NCBI GenBank assembly: GCA_963797335.1 | Contig: CAWCOU010000006.1 | Span: forward strand, 62,001 to 126,000 | From: CAWCOU01 sp963797335 | GTDB lineage: Bacteria; Pseudomonadota; Gammaproteobacteria; JAURND01 | Direction of reading: 5' to 3' | Length of the DNA: 64,000 nt | Shown: in pieces, positions 52,527-62,005 of the stretch | How positions within the stretch are numbered: position 1 is the first letter of the stretch | How the letters are laid out: each line of letters begins with the position of its first letter | The notes under the pieces: model-generated | Told to the model about the DNA's origin: nothing | Database searches by the model: none | The model's input: only the letters and a program-made list of their open reading frames with translations | Program-made: the position numbers and the translations under genes

Positions 52527-53438
52527 TTACGTTTCTAGTTTCTGCACAGCCACCGTGCCACTACGGCCATCGATAGAAGCTTGTATCAATTCACACACCG
52601 GAATTTGTTCTGGATGGCTGAGGTATTGTCGAGCAATATCCACCATTTTTACAAATTGAATGCCATGGGCTTTCGCCTGCAGCAAAAAATCTTTAAACCA
52701 CGAGAAATATTTCATCCCTTCGATTTCGGCATGAATTATAATTACATTGGGAATGGCAGATTCCAAGCGACTTAAATAAAAATCCGTTAACCTCGCCATA
52801 GGATACTCAGGGCGGCCGAGCAGCTCATCCAGAGTAGGGAGGTTACCCGGGATCTGCAAAGTTTTAAATACCTGATCGCCTATCCGAGGAAAAAAAGGGT
52901 AGTGGCCGCGAGCGTCGCTACCATAGAGTAAATTAGCGTGATCGTAGGCTTCTAAACTAAAGTCATTTGCTTGCCAACCCGCCGCTCCCGCTGTTTGAGC
53001 AGGGAAGGCCAAGATACTTTCGAAATTCCTGATCGTGCTTTTTCAAATTCAGCAAGACACCTGGTCTTTGCTCATATTCGCTAAACCATCTTGCCAACGA
53101 ATATGATCGTAACAATGAATGCCAACTTCATGTCCCGCTTGATGGACAGCATACATTATTTTTTGATTACGTTTGCCAATATGGGGGCCTGGCAATAACG
53201 TGCCATTTAAAAGCGTACGAATCCCATACATGCTGACAACACTGCTGCGTCTCACTTTTTTTAAAAAGCCAGGACGAAAGATACGTTTGATTGCACGTCC
53301 TGTATTATCAGGACCTAAGGAAAATAAAAAAGTGGCAGGAATTTCTAATTCAGCAAACAGCTGTAATAAATTGGGAACGCCAATACGTGTGCCGCGGTCT
53401 GTATCAACATCAATTTTAATTGCAATTATTTTTGTTAT
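52527..53438 (-). pseudogene. ArnD-like polysaccharide deacetylase/deformylase, frameshifted
   Basis: Across frames the sequence follows E. coli ArnD closely: IDVDTDRGTRIGVP, then LGPDNTGRA, YGIRTLLNGTLLPG, HEVGIHCYDH, AGAAGWQAND and IIIHAEIEG. It is broken by frame changes near 53051-53064 and 53001-53012, between which LLNLKKHDQEFRKYLG is readable in a third frame. At the 5' end ATA stands where ATG would be expected (53436-53438), and ATG 53452 leads to a stop after three codons. As written, no full product can be made. Confidence 0.75.
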
Positions 53439-53457
53439 GATTAGAGAGTCATTTGTC

Positions 53458-54398
53458 TTACTCTACAAGTTTTGCGCACAATAAATAAAGAGGACGTTGC
53501 CGCACTTCTTTATAAATTCGTCCTAATATACTCGCCAACAATACCTAGGCCCATTAAACCAACGCCAATTAAGAAATAAAGAATAGCGAATAAAGTAAAG
53601 ATCCCTTCTGCTTCAGGACCCACTAAAAAGCGACGAGCAATAAATAAATACATGACAAAAACCGTGCCTAAGATGGAAACTAACATGCCAAATAAAGTAA
53701 AGATTTGTAAGGGCATGGATGAAAATCCAGTCATCAGATCGAAATTTAAACGCAGCAATTTATAGAAATTATATTTTGAGACCGCCAGCTGTCACGAGGA
53801 CTATGTTCAACTTCAATTTCCGTGGGATTGCTTGCATAGCTATAGGCTAGGGCAGGGATATAGACACTTGATTCTTTGCTCGCGATCACGGCATCAATGA
53901 TATGGCGCTTGTAAGCTCGCAACATACAGCCTTGATCATTCATGACAATGCCCGTAATTTTTGCGCGGATAGCATTGTTGAATTGCGAAGCATTGCGCCT
54001 GAACCAGGTATCTTGCCTATTTTTGCGAATCGCTGCCTACGTAATCATGTCCTTTTTCGATGGCAGCCACCAATTTCGGGATTTCTTCCGGTGGGTTTTG
54101 TAAATCGGCATCTAAAGTAATAATAATATCGCCCTCGGACTCGTTCAAACCCAGCCATAATCGCCATGTGCTGACCGAAATTACCATTAAAATGGATTAT
54201 TTTTAGAATCTCTGGGCGTCTTTCATGAAGCGCATCGAGTATGGCTTCACTTTGGTCAGAGCTGCCATCGTTGACGAAAATCAATTCATAGGATTTGTTG
54301 TAAGCATCCAGTGCTTGAGTTAAGCGCAGATAAAGCGGTTCTAGGTTCTCTTCTTCGTTATAAACGGGCACAACAATGCTGAGGTAAGGCTTTGACAT
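53458..54398 (-). pseudogene. ArnC-like undecaprenyl-phosphate glycosyltransferase, frameshifted
   Basis: Segments in different frames join into a complete ArnC-type GT2 protein: YLSIVVPVYNEEENLEP, FVNDGSSDQSEAIL, FGQHMAIMAGFERVRG, then (frame change) TLDADLQNPPEEIP, (frame change) AIRKNRQDTWFRR and NDQGCMLRAYKRHI, (frame change) LLRLNFDLMTG with two membrane helices, and (frame change) RIYKEVRQRPLYL to the stop at 53458. Break points are near 54130-54140, 54028-54036, 53771-53795 and 53508-53525. All catalytic blocks are otherwise well kept, which suggests very recent decay or assembly errors. Confidence 0.75.
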
Positions 54399-54517
54399 AA
54401 TTGAGGTTTCTCTTTTTTCGAACACCAGGAAAGTATCAGCAGAATACCATAAAATACTACGCATTTTGAAGGGCATTGGGTATAGTTGCTCATCTTAATC
54501 AAACACAGAGGTTACTT

Positions 54518-54784
54518 ATGAATAAACAAGCACTGGTTGCAGCCATTGCCGGCTTAATAACAGCAGGAACCACCACCTCCCTTATGGCGCATAACCCTGC
54601 ACCACCACCTGGGATGGAAAAATGCTATGGGATTGTTGCCGCAGGAAAGAATGCCTGTGGAAATAAATCGCACGCGTGCGCCACTTTAGCTAAAAAAGAT
54701 AAAGATGCGGATGAGTGGATTTTTGTTCCTAAAGGAACATGCGAAAAGAAAGGTGGTCAAACTTCTGCTTCCGAAACTAAGTAA
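54518..54784 (+). CDS. DUF2282 family protein, bufferin (BufA1)-like precursor
   Basis: 88 aa. A signal peptide (MNKQALVAAIAGLITAGTTT...) precedes a mature part with MEKCYGIVAAGKNACGNKSH, ACATLAKK and VPKGTCEKKGG. The four cysteines and the KCYGI...AGKN...HACA...GTCEK spacing are those of DUF2282. Members of this family called bufferins are copper-binding ribosomal peptides whose cysteines are modified by an MNIO enzyme (DUF692, BufB) with BufC. Neither partner is in the window. GAGG lies six bases before the ATG at 54518; the upstream in-frame start at 54476 is not needed. Confidence 0.82.
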   Translation: MNKQALVAAIAGLITAGTTTSLMAHNPAPPPGMEKCYGIVAAGKNACGNKSHACATLAKKDKDADEWIFVPKGTCEKKGGQTSASETK

Positions 54785-54858
54785 AACTGCTCTAGAAGCC
54801 TATTGGGATTGAATTCACAAGGATGTGAAGCTGCATGATTGGGAAACACAATGTAGTG

Positions 54859-55788
54859 CTAATTTCGCGTCAGAAATAGTAATTGCTGGTAGAGCATGGT
54901 CGTTAATGGCATGGCGACCTGATTTTTTTTGGCGATAGCCAAAGTATTTTCATAAATGGCATGTAATTCTAGTGGCTGTTTATGATCATAATCATCTTTC
55001 ATGCTGGAATGAAAGGCTTCCCCCGTTTTAAGCCATTCCCATGTCTTTAACCGAAATTGATAAAAATCAGCCGGTAAATCGGCTCCGCACTGAAGAGCAG
55101 CGGCGATGACCTCGTGGGTCAGGGCGCAAATCAATTCATAACTGGCTGGGTCGCGCACCATGGCTTGATTAGAGGCATTAAGCACCACACCCAAGCCATT
55201 AGAAGGGATATTAGCGGTTTGTTTCTTCCAACGTATGGTCGGCAAATGGGGGGCAGCGATGGTATGAGTCCCCGTTTTTTGCAAATCTTGCGTGACCTTT
55301 CTAACATTGGCTGAGATCCCGGCTTGCTTCTCGTCAGGATAATATTGCGCAAGGCTGATTTCATTTAAAGCAACATGGTAAAGCACGCCAGGTGATTGTT
55401 TCACGACTTTCAGAAGTACGCTGCCACCGATGATGTTGGCGGGCGCAATAAATTCCGCAATTTCTTGCTCCAGGCCAATGCCGTTTTGCAAGACGGCAAC
55501 AATTGTATGCGCCTGAAGGAGCGGAGACAAGATGGTTCTTAATTTGTCATTCGCCGTGGATTTTAATGTGATGAATACCACATCGCAGGATGGCATTTGA
55601 GTGCTGTCATTGTAGACAGGAACGCGGGCCACAATTTTTTCTGTGGGGGTCAGTAGAGTAAGGCCATGTTGCTTGATATGGGAATAATCACTGCCTGCCA
55701 GGCAATGAACTGGGAACCCCGCTTGAAACAATTTAACGGCGCAGTAACCGCCGATAGCTCCGGTGCCAATAATGGCATAACTTCGCAT
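54859..55788 (-). CDS. Ketopantoate reductase-like (ApbA/PanE family)
   Basis: 309 aa. NADPH-dependent reductase of the pantothenate pathway or a relative. The N-terminal dinucleotide fold has IIGTGAIGGYCAVKL; LKSTAND, LQNGIGLEQEI and the lysine region TIRWKKQTAN follow the family order. The C-terminal E. coli-type GRRTEID block is replaced by KQPLELHAI, so substrate may differ. ATG 55788 is preceded by GAGGA at eight bases; TTG 55794 is less likely. Confidence 0.82.
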   Translation of the reverse strand: MRSYAIIGTGAIGGYCAVKLFQAGFPVHCLAGSDYSHIKQHGLTLLTPTEKIVARVPVYNDSTQMPSCDVVFITLKSTANDKLRTILSPLLQAHTIVAVLQNGIGLEQEIAEFIAPANIIGGSVLLKVVKQSPGVLYHVALNEISLAQYYPDEKQAGISANVRKVTQDLQKTGTHTIAAPHLPTIRWKKQTANIPSNGLGVVLNASNQAMVRDPASYELICALTHEVIAAALQCGADLPADFYQFRLKTWEWLKTGEAFHSSMKDDYDHKQPLELHAIYENTLAIAKKNQVAMPLTTMLYQQLLFLTRN

Positions 55789-55984
55789 GTGCAATGTCCT
55801 CAGTAGCAGGTATAAATGATTAAATTTTATACTGTTTCCAAGATAAGACTAATCGTTAACATATATAATAGCAGAAATCTTAATAGCACAAAATGTATAT
55901 CCCAAAGGGAGGTAGGAAGATCATTTATAAGGATAACTTGGGCTGAAATAATATACTTGCAAATAATTTTCAATGTTGTAATAC

Positions 55985-55993
55985 TGTTATAAT
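55985..55993 (+). promoter_or_regulatory. Extended -10 promoter of the inverse autotransporter gene
   Basis: TG-T-TATAAT (55985-55993) is a perfect extended -10 element 42 bases before the start codon at 56036. Confidence 0.55.
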
Positions 55994-56035
55994 CCAAATT
56001 CAATATTTCATTCTTGCATTCCAGGAGGTCGCAGC

Positions 56036-59000
56036 ATGGCACAGTATTCTTTTTTCCCTTCTTCATTTTTCTATAACTGCCAAAAATTGAGCAAGAGCGC
56101 CGTTGTCGGCAGCTGTTTCTTTTTGGTGGGCCAGGCGTTTGCGAATTCCTATACGGATGCGAGTAATGCCAATGCGTTTCTTCCTTACACGCCGGGTGTA
56201 TCCATCACTGGGTTAAGCGGTGATCTCACCACGGGGTATGGCGATGCGATGTTACCGCTGGCAGGTCAGAGCACCGGCTTTTTTTATGTCGATCCTCAGG
56301 CGCTTTACCATAATGGCAATGATTATTCCGCGGCGCTGGGTTTGGGTGGACGTAAGTTAACCGATAACGGCCTGTTAGGCGCTTATGTGTTCGGGGATTA
56401 CAACCATTCCCCTGCGGGTCATTCTTTCTGGTTCGTCAGCCCGGGTGTGGAGCGGTTAGGTGATACGGTAGATTTTAGTGCTAACGTGTACATTCCCACC
56501 GGCTCTCAGCGGGTTGCTACGGGTAGTGCTTTTGGTAGTGACCTTGACGATTACGATTCGGTCAGTTTTGTCGAACACACCGAATACGATCAGCTGTTTA
56601 ATACCTATGAATCGGTTGGTGTCGGTGAAGATGTGCAGTTCGGTTTCCGCTTACCCGTCAAAGATAGTCCTAAAATTTACCTCGGTGGTTATCACTTCAG
56701 TCCTAAAGATGCGCAGGATATTACCGGCGGTGTAGCGCGTCTCGAACTGCCAGTGACTGACCGTTTAGATGTCGATGTCAGTGAGGGTTATGACAACTGG
56801 GCACACAATACGGTTAAAGTAGGCCTGGCTTATCACTTCGGCGGCCGCCACACGCCGCAGCGCTTCTCCGGTGATCTCACGCAACGGATGGTCGATCCCA
56901 TTCAGCGTAACTTGATTGCAGTGGGTGGCGGTTCACATACGGCACAACCCATTCTGAGACAAACCAAAGCAACTGGCGATTTTGGTGTGGTCATGGATGA
57001 TATTTCGTTCTTCTTACCCGATGATCCTGCTCCCGGTGTGGTCACGGGTGAGGGCACTTACGAACATCCTTATATTGGTTTGAACCAATCGAACGTCGAT
57101 GATGCGAATAGCAAGGGTAATACCAACTTCTTCTTTAATGGTAATTTGGGTCCTTATGTTTCCACCACTGAAATTGACCTTGACCACATGAATGACAGCC
57201 TCTACGGGCGTCAAAGCTACAAGGGCAGATTATTCGTGCAGCCGGCCAGCGGCAATAATCGTCCAGTGATTGATTTTGAGAATTCCGAAGGTGGTGGAGA
57301 CAACGGTTTTGTTTGGATGGTCGCCTCCGGTAATTCTGACATTGTCGTGACTTCTATTCGAATCACGGGCGGTCCTGGAGACGGAAATGGCAGTGCCATG
57401 TTACTGGATAATGAAGGGGCCGGCGAGGTTAGTATGAAGGTAAATAACACCGACATCAGTAATACCCAATTTATCAGCGCGATATTTGCCAAAAATGACG
57501 GCGGCGGCATACTCAATCTGCTGCTGAATACTTCGACGTTAAATAACAACAGTGGTGATGGCCTTGACTTGGAGGAATCCGGCGCAGGCAGTGTGATGAA
57601 TGCCGCTATTAATTTTTCCAGCCTCAGTGGCAATGGTTTGAGTGGTTTCGATGTTTTTGTTCACGACGCCATGGATCCTGTATTTAATTTAGCTATTAAT
57701 CGCTCTACCTTCGACAATAACGTTTCTGATGGTGCTATTCTTGACCTCCTATCAAATACCAATGCTCAAACGAATGTCGTTATTCGTCATTCTACCTTTA
57801 ATAATAATATTGAAGGTGATGGTCTCGATGTTCTCGATTCTCACAACCCCAACAGTATTCTCAATATAGCCATCGATGCTTCTCAATTTAATGGTAACAA
57901 TGCCTCGGGTTTTCAAGTGCAACAAACCGCAGAAAATGGCGAGTTATTCAATTTATTCATCAAAAAATCCAGCTTTAATGGGAATATAAACACCAGTTTT
58001 GGCACGGGTATGATTTTGAATCTTGATAGCATAGCGAATATATTCATCGATCATTCAAGCTTCAATAACAACGGCGACAACGGTATTCAAATTTTTAATT
58101 TCAACCCTGGAACAGTGAACATGACGGTCAATCATTCGACCATAAATGGAAATCAGGATGATGGTCTGACAATCTCAACTTTTGGCGGCCCATTCACCTT
58201 AGCTGTCAATAATTCAGTTGTAGATAACAACAATGAGGGTATTTCCATTAATAATGTTGATGGTTTATTTAATTTAACAGCCAATAATTCAATGTTTAAT
58301 GGGAATATCAATGGTAGTGGGATTGGCATTATAAATATATCTGGTACATTTAATTTAACAGCCAATAACTCAATGTTTAACGGGAATAATGATGATGGGA
58401 TTTTTGCCGAAGTTTCCGGAGATGGCATATTTAATTTAACAGTTAACAATTCAACGTTTAACGGGAATAATAATGATGGGATTTTTGCCGAATCTTCCGG
58501 AGATAGCATATATAATTTAACAGTTAACAATTCAATGTTTAACGGAAATACAAATGATGGGATTTTTGCCCAAAACGCATCAACCGGCACATTCAATTTA
58601 ACAGCCAATAATTCAACGTTTAACGGGAATAATAATGGGATTTTTGCCCTAGATTTTGGAGATGACATATTTAATTTAACAGTTAACAATTCAATGATTA
58701 ATGGAAATACAAATGATGGGATTTCTGGCAACAACGAAGCAGACGGCATATTTAATCTGACAGTGTATAATTCAACATTCAACAGCAATGTTAATGGTAT
58801 TTTTGCCCAAAATAATAGCGCGGGTACATTTAACCTAGTAGCAACTAACTCCACATTTGATGCGAATAGTAATGATGGGATTTATGCCTTAAACGCCGAT
58901 CCATTAAACGGTATATTTAACCTAACGGCTAACAATTCAGTGTTTAGTAACAATCAGGTTTATGGTATTGAGGCCCATAACGTCAATTCAGCTGATATAG

Positions 59001-59047
59001 ATACCTCTCAATTTATAAATAACCCTAACCTCATTATTCTTGAGTAA
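56036..59047 (+). CDS. Inverse autotransporter (intimin/invasin-type barrel) with beta-helix passenger
   Basis: 1003 aa surface protein. Signal peptide to ~residue 36 (cleavage after AFA). Residues ~40-275 are an inverse-autotransporter barrel: GLLGAYVFGDYNHSP, GVERLGDTVDFSANVYIPTG, GYHFSPKDAQDITGGVARLE and VKVGLAYHFGGRH. The passenger from ~380 onward is a right-handed parallel beta-helix rich in Asn, with at least nine ~27-residue repeats of the type FNLTANNSTFNGN(N)NDGIFA near residues 735-990. It ends without a lectin cap. AGGAGGT nine bases before the ATG is a consensus ribosome binding site. Probably an adhesin. Confidence 0.85.
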   Translation: MAQYSFFPSSFFYNCQKLSKSAVVGSCFFLVGQAFANSYTDASNANAFLPYTPGVSITGLSGDLTTGYGDAMLPLAGQSTGFFYVDPQALYHNGNDYSAALGLGGRKLTDNGLLGAYVFGDYNHSPAGHSFWFVSPGVERLGDTVDFSANVYIPTGSQRVATGSAFGSDLDDYDSVSFVEHTEYDQLFNTYESVGVGEDVQFGFRLPVKDSPKIYLGGYHFSPKDAQDITGGVARLELPVTDRLDVDVSEGYDNWAHNTVKVGLAYHFGGRHTPQRFSGDLTQRMVDPIQRNLIAVGGGSHTAQPILRQTKATGDFGVVMDDISFFLPDDPAPGVVTGEGTYEHPYIGLNQSNVDDANSKGNTNFFFNGNLGPYVSTTEIDLDHMNDSLYGRQSYKGRLFVQPASGNNRPVIDFENSEGGGDNGFVWMVASGNSDIVVTSIRITGGPGDGNGSAMLLDNEGAGEVSMKVNNTDISNTQFISAIFAKNDGGGILNLLLNTSTLNNNSGDGLDLEESGAGSVMNAAINFSSLSGNGLSGFDVFVHDAMDPVFNLAINRSTFDNNVSDGAILDLLSNTNAQTNVVIRHSTFNNNIEGDGLDVLDSHNPNSILNIAIDASQFNGNNASGFQVQQTAENGELFNLFIKKSSFNGNINTSFGTGMILNLDSIANIFIDHSSFNNNGDNGIQIFNFNPGTVNMTVNHSTINGNQDDGLTISTFGGPFTLAVNNSVVDNNNEGISINNVDGLFNLTANNSMFNGNINGSGIGIINISGTFNLTANNSMFNGNNDDGIFAEVSGDGIFNLTVNNSTFNGNNNDGIFAESSGDSIYNLTVNNSMFNGNTNDGIFAQNASTGTFNLTANNSTFNGNNNGIFALDFGDDIFNLTVNNSMINGNTNDGISGNNEADGIFNLTVYNSTFNSNVNGIFAQNNSAGTFNLVATNSTFDANSNDGIYALNADPLNGIFNLTANNSVFSNNQVYGIEAHNVNSADIDTSQFINNPNLIILE
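58258..58980 (+). repeat. Tandem ~81-bp coding repeats
   Basis: Nine imperfect copies of a ~81-bp (27-codon) unit, each with TTTAATTTAACAG...AATTC, a core AATGGGAATA/AACGGGAATA and GATGGGATTTTTGCC. They encode the beta-helix turns of the inverse autotransporter. Near-identity of neighbouring units would allow copy-number change by recombination or slippage. Confidence 0.8.
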
Positions 59048-59060
59048 ATAAAGTCATTCT

Positions 59061-59090
59061 GGAAACGCGGGCAGCAGCCCGCCTGTTTCC
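59061..59090. terminator. Hairpin after the inverse autotransporter gene
   Basis: GGAAACGCGGGC pairs with GCCCGC(CT)GTTTCC around AGCA, 14 bases past the stop. A GC-rich stem with a two-base bulge but no U-tract. Confidence 0.5.
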
Positions 59091-59117
59091 CATCAACTCT
59101 AAATGCCGTCGAGCATA

Positions 59118-59149
59118 CTACTTCCGATAATAAAAATTATCGGAAGTAG
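59118..59149. terminator. Perfect 14-bp hairpin between convergent genes
   Basis: CTACTTCCGATAAT pairs without mismatch with ATTATCGGAAGTAG around AAAA, midway between the convergent autotransporter and ankyrin genes. Its symmetry allows it to act on both transcripts. Confidence 0.6.
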
Positions 59150-59171
59150 CGATTGCATCCTTGCGGCGGAT

Positions 59172-61979
59172 TCAACTCGTAACTGCAAAATCTTGTGTTT
59201 TATGATTATACTCATCTGAAATTTCACCTTGCAACTCAGTCTTAACGTGAGCTTTATTTCCATCTCCAAATATAGTGCCTTTGTAACGTTTTTGAATTGG
59301 CGTATTCTGACTTGGTATATAACTACTTTCTGTTATTTCAACTTTAGGCCAGGGCTGATTCGAGGAATCAGTTTCGGTTAGTTTCCGGCCGTGAGCTTCT
59401 ACTTCTGTTCCTAAAGTATACCCGTATTTTTTATCACAATTCTCATGAGAATAAAATGTCTTATCAGGTGTCATTACGCCAGTATTTTCGATTAAAGCTT
59501 TTGAACTCCAGTTTCGCCATAAGGTTGTATTTCCGATTGTCCTTAAGCGGTCCATGTCTTTAGGAAAGTTAGTTACACGCAATAGGCCATCCAAACAAAT
59601 TTCGAATATTTTTTTCTTTTGTGTTAATTGGGTTGGAATTTGTTTTCCAGTAATGAAGGTTTCTAAAGCACGGAAACACCCTCTGAAAGTTCCCTCTTTA
59701 GAGTTTGAAATATCGTGGTGTTCATCAGATGAAATGATATAGTCTATTATACGCCAGGTTACGCAGGTGGCAAATTTAGAAACACCATCGGACCCACTTG
59801 CCAAATAAGCCAATTGCTTGCGATATTTCATGGCTATAAAAATGGCAACAGACCTAATTACGAGGGCACGCTCTAACGGCCCGCAACCCTCGAAAAGATG
59901 GATCATCCTTTGCGCCTTCTGCCTTCTATATTGGTCACGATAATATATAGTAAGGTCTACTGCCGCTGTGACTACTAAGCTAGTTGGGATTGCTATAGAC
60001 ACCCCAGGTATTATCGGTAGGGAAAAATTAGGCAAGAGAGGTGCGACTTTTTTTGTCAAATCAGCGCACTCATCAAAATCATCTTTTTTATACCTAAAAT
60101 CTGGATTTATTTTTGAAAAGAATTCTGAATATGCCTTATCAAATTCTTTCTCAAAGACATTAAAAAATTCTTCCTGCTTTTCTGTTAAAGGTTGATAACA
60201 ATCTAACATTGGATAATAATCCATCAATGATTGCCAAAAAGAATTTGTTCTTATTTCTGGAGGTGAATTATGTTTATATCTTTTTTCTTTAAGTTTAGAT
60301 TTTTTTTCTTCGCTAATCTGTTTTTTAGGATCTTCATCTGGTAACTTCGGAAGCCAAGTAGGCAGTTGTGCTGACAATTGCTCTTCATTTAGAGTTCGAG
60401 ATAGCCAGCCTTGAGTTAAACTATTAGAATTCTCATCCATTTTTTTTATTAATAAATTCAATAAATCTTTATAATCAGGATCACGAGCGCTCAATCGAGT
60501 TTGTATTGTTAAATTCTGTTTTAGGGAGTTTTTAATAATACTATCCCAGCTTAGTCTACATTTTCCATCTTGCTTTTTCAATAATGTCCAGTGATCTTTA
60601 AATTTTAACGCTTTCTCTAAATCTGTAATCAATGAATTTATATTTTTATTTAGTAATTCCTCTCTTCTATTGGAGAGGTCAATAATGCGTTTTAAACGAG
60701 AATTTAGTCTAGTTTTATCTTTTATTTCGTGGCTATTTTTCAAATGTTCCACAGCTGTCAATCCAGACTTGTTTTCCAGCGCGAGATCTACAAAATTTTC
60801 ATATAAAATTTTCAATAAGTATTCGCGCCCAGAGTCAATAACCTCATGAAATAACGGTTGACCATCGTACGGCTCACTTCGGCAGGTAGGGTCTAATTTA
60901 ATCAAATAATTCAATATTTTTTTTTGGATACCGATATCGTCATGGCAACCATAGCGAATTGTATGGCTAACCAAGGATCGTATTAATTGAGTGCTATCAC
61001 GCAGCTTTTTCTTGTGTGGAGATTCTTCCAAGTAGTATTTTAAATCGTCGATCTTTCCTAATTTTATTAAATACTCCAACAAGCAATTAGTCTCTGTCAT
61101 GACTTCTATTAATCCGTTGATCATGTCACGCTGATTGTAATCAACTGCGACTTGTAATGGGGTCTTATTTTGTCGATTTTTTGTATCTATATAATTCAGC
61201 AAGGGCTCGATTACGTTGGTTTTTCCCTTTTTAGCGGCATAATGTAAGGCCGTATTGCCTTTCTTATCCCTTGATTCAGAGACACCTTGGTCTAAAAGTG
61301 TATTTACCATATCCGAATCATCTGCAGCCACTGCCTTCCATAACTCTTTTCTTAAACTTTTTTTTCGCTTATTATCTGGAGTTTTTTTTGCATCTTCCAA
61401 ATTACTAATACTAGGTTTTGCTTCACCGGGAGCCTTATTTTGCGTAATGTTAGATGTTTCTTGATCTATCTCATCATCTAAAACGCTAGTTTCCTCTTCA
61501 ATTCCTTTACCTACGGTGCTACCAAGTATTGGATGTCTAATTTTCTTATCTGAATTACTAAGTACTTCATTCTCATTTTCCTCATCTGAATTATTAAGTA
61601 CTTCATTCTCATTTTCCTCATCTGAATTGCTAAGTACTTCCTGCTCATTTTCCTCATCTGAATCATCAATTATCTCATCGCTGTCTTTATCTAGAGTTTC
61701 TACTTGTTTCTTATTTTTTTTATCTGAAGTTGTATTTGTTGTGTTCTGTTTTTTTTTATGCTGTTGATCCTTTCTTTTGTTAGTATTTTTCTTTTCTAGT
61801 TGATATGCTTTATAAGTTTCATTAGCTATAAACGAAACTGACCATTTTATGAACATCCACTGAACAGCCGCCGTAGGATTTAAGAATAAAAATATACTGC
61901 AATCTATAGGCTTAAGGGAATCTTTAAAAGAACCCCCCAGAATCTTTCGAAGTTTTTTGAAACGATATGATTCAAGCAT
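59172..61979 (-). CDS. Large ankyrin-repeat protein, effector-like
   Basis: 935 aa. N-terminus with a hydrophobic stretch (~27-53), a Lys/Asn-rich linker, three near-identical 12-residue acidic repeats (SDEENENEVLSN type, ~107-144), then ankyrin repeats at ~210-295 (RKELWKAVAADDSDMVNTLL, KKGNTALHYAAKKGKTNVIE, NRQNKTPLQVAVD) and probable degenerate ones up to ~430. A charged helical middle and a hydrophobic segment near residue ~670 (SIAIPTSLVVTAAVDLTIYY) follow. The C-terminal third has no recognised family. AAGGAG before the ATG supports the start. Ankyrin proteins of intracellular bacteria are often secreted into the host; here that is inferred. Confidence 0.85.
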   Translation of the reverse strand: MLESYRFKKLRKILGGSFKDSLKPIDCSIFLFLNPTAAVQWMFIKWSVSFIANETYKAYQLEKKNTNKRKDQQHKKKQNTTNTTSDKKNKKQVETLDKDSDEIIDDSDEENEQEVLSNSDEENENEVLNNSDEENENEVLSNSDKKIRHPILGSTVGKGIEEETSVLDDEIDQETSNITQNKAPGEAKPSISNLEDAKKTPDNKRKKSLRKELWKAVAADDSDMVNTLLDQGVSESRDKKGNTALHYAAKKGKTNVIEPLLNYIDTKNRQNKTPLQVAVDYNQRDMINGLIEVMTETNCLLEYLIKLGKIDDLKYYLEESPHKKKLRDSTQLIRSLVSHTIRYGCHDDIGIQKKILNYLIKLDPTCRSEPYDGQPLFHEVIDSGREYLLKILYENFVDLALENKSGLTAVEHLKNSHEIKDKTRLNSRLKRIIDLSNRREELLNKNINSLITDLEKALKFKDHWTLLKKQDGKCRLSWDSIIKNSLKQNLTIQTRLSARDPDYKDLLNLLIKKMDENSNSLTQGWLSRTLNEEQLSAQLPTWLPKLPDEDPKKQISEEKKSKLKEKRYKHNSPPEIRTNSFWQSLMDYYPMLDCYQPLTEKQEEFFNVFEKEFDKAYSEFFSKINPDFRYKKDDFDECADLTKKVAPLLPNFSLPIIPGVSIAIPTSLVVTAAVDLTIYYRDQYRRQKAQRMIHLFEGCGPLERALVIRSVAIFIAMKYRKQLAYLASGSDGVSKFATCVTWRIIDYIISSDEHHDISNSKEGTFRGCFRALETFITGKQIPTQLTQKKKIFEICLDGLLRVTNFPKDMDRLRTIGNTTLWRNWSSKALIENTGVMTPDKTFYSHENCDKKYGYTLGTEVEAHGRKLTETDSSNQPWPKVEITESSYIPSQNTPIQKRYKGTIFGDGNKAHVKTELQGEISDEYNHKTQDFAVTS

Positions 61980-62005
61980 TTTTTCTCCTTATTAATAAGT
62001 TTTTA

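Noticed and set aside
58153..58854. Long reading frame antisense to the inverse autotransporter repeats
   Set aside because: It is a by-product of the 81-bp repeats: the same lack of stops recurs in each unit, and the translation is a simple Leu/Val/Pro repeat with no ribosome binding site.
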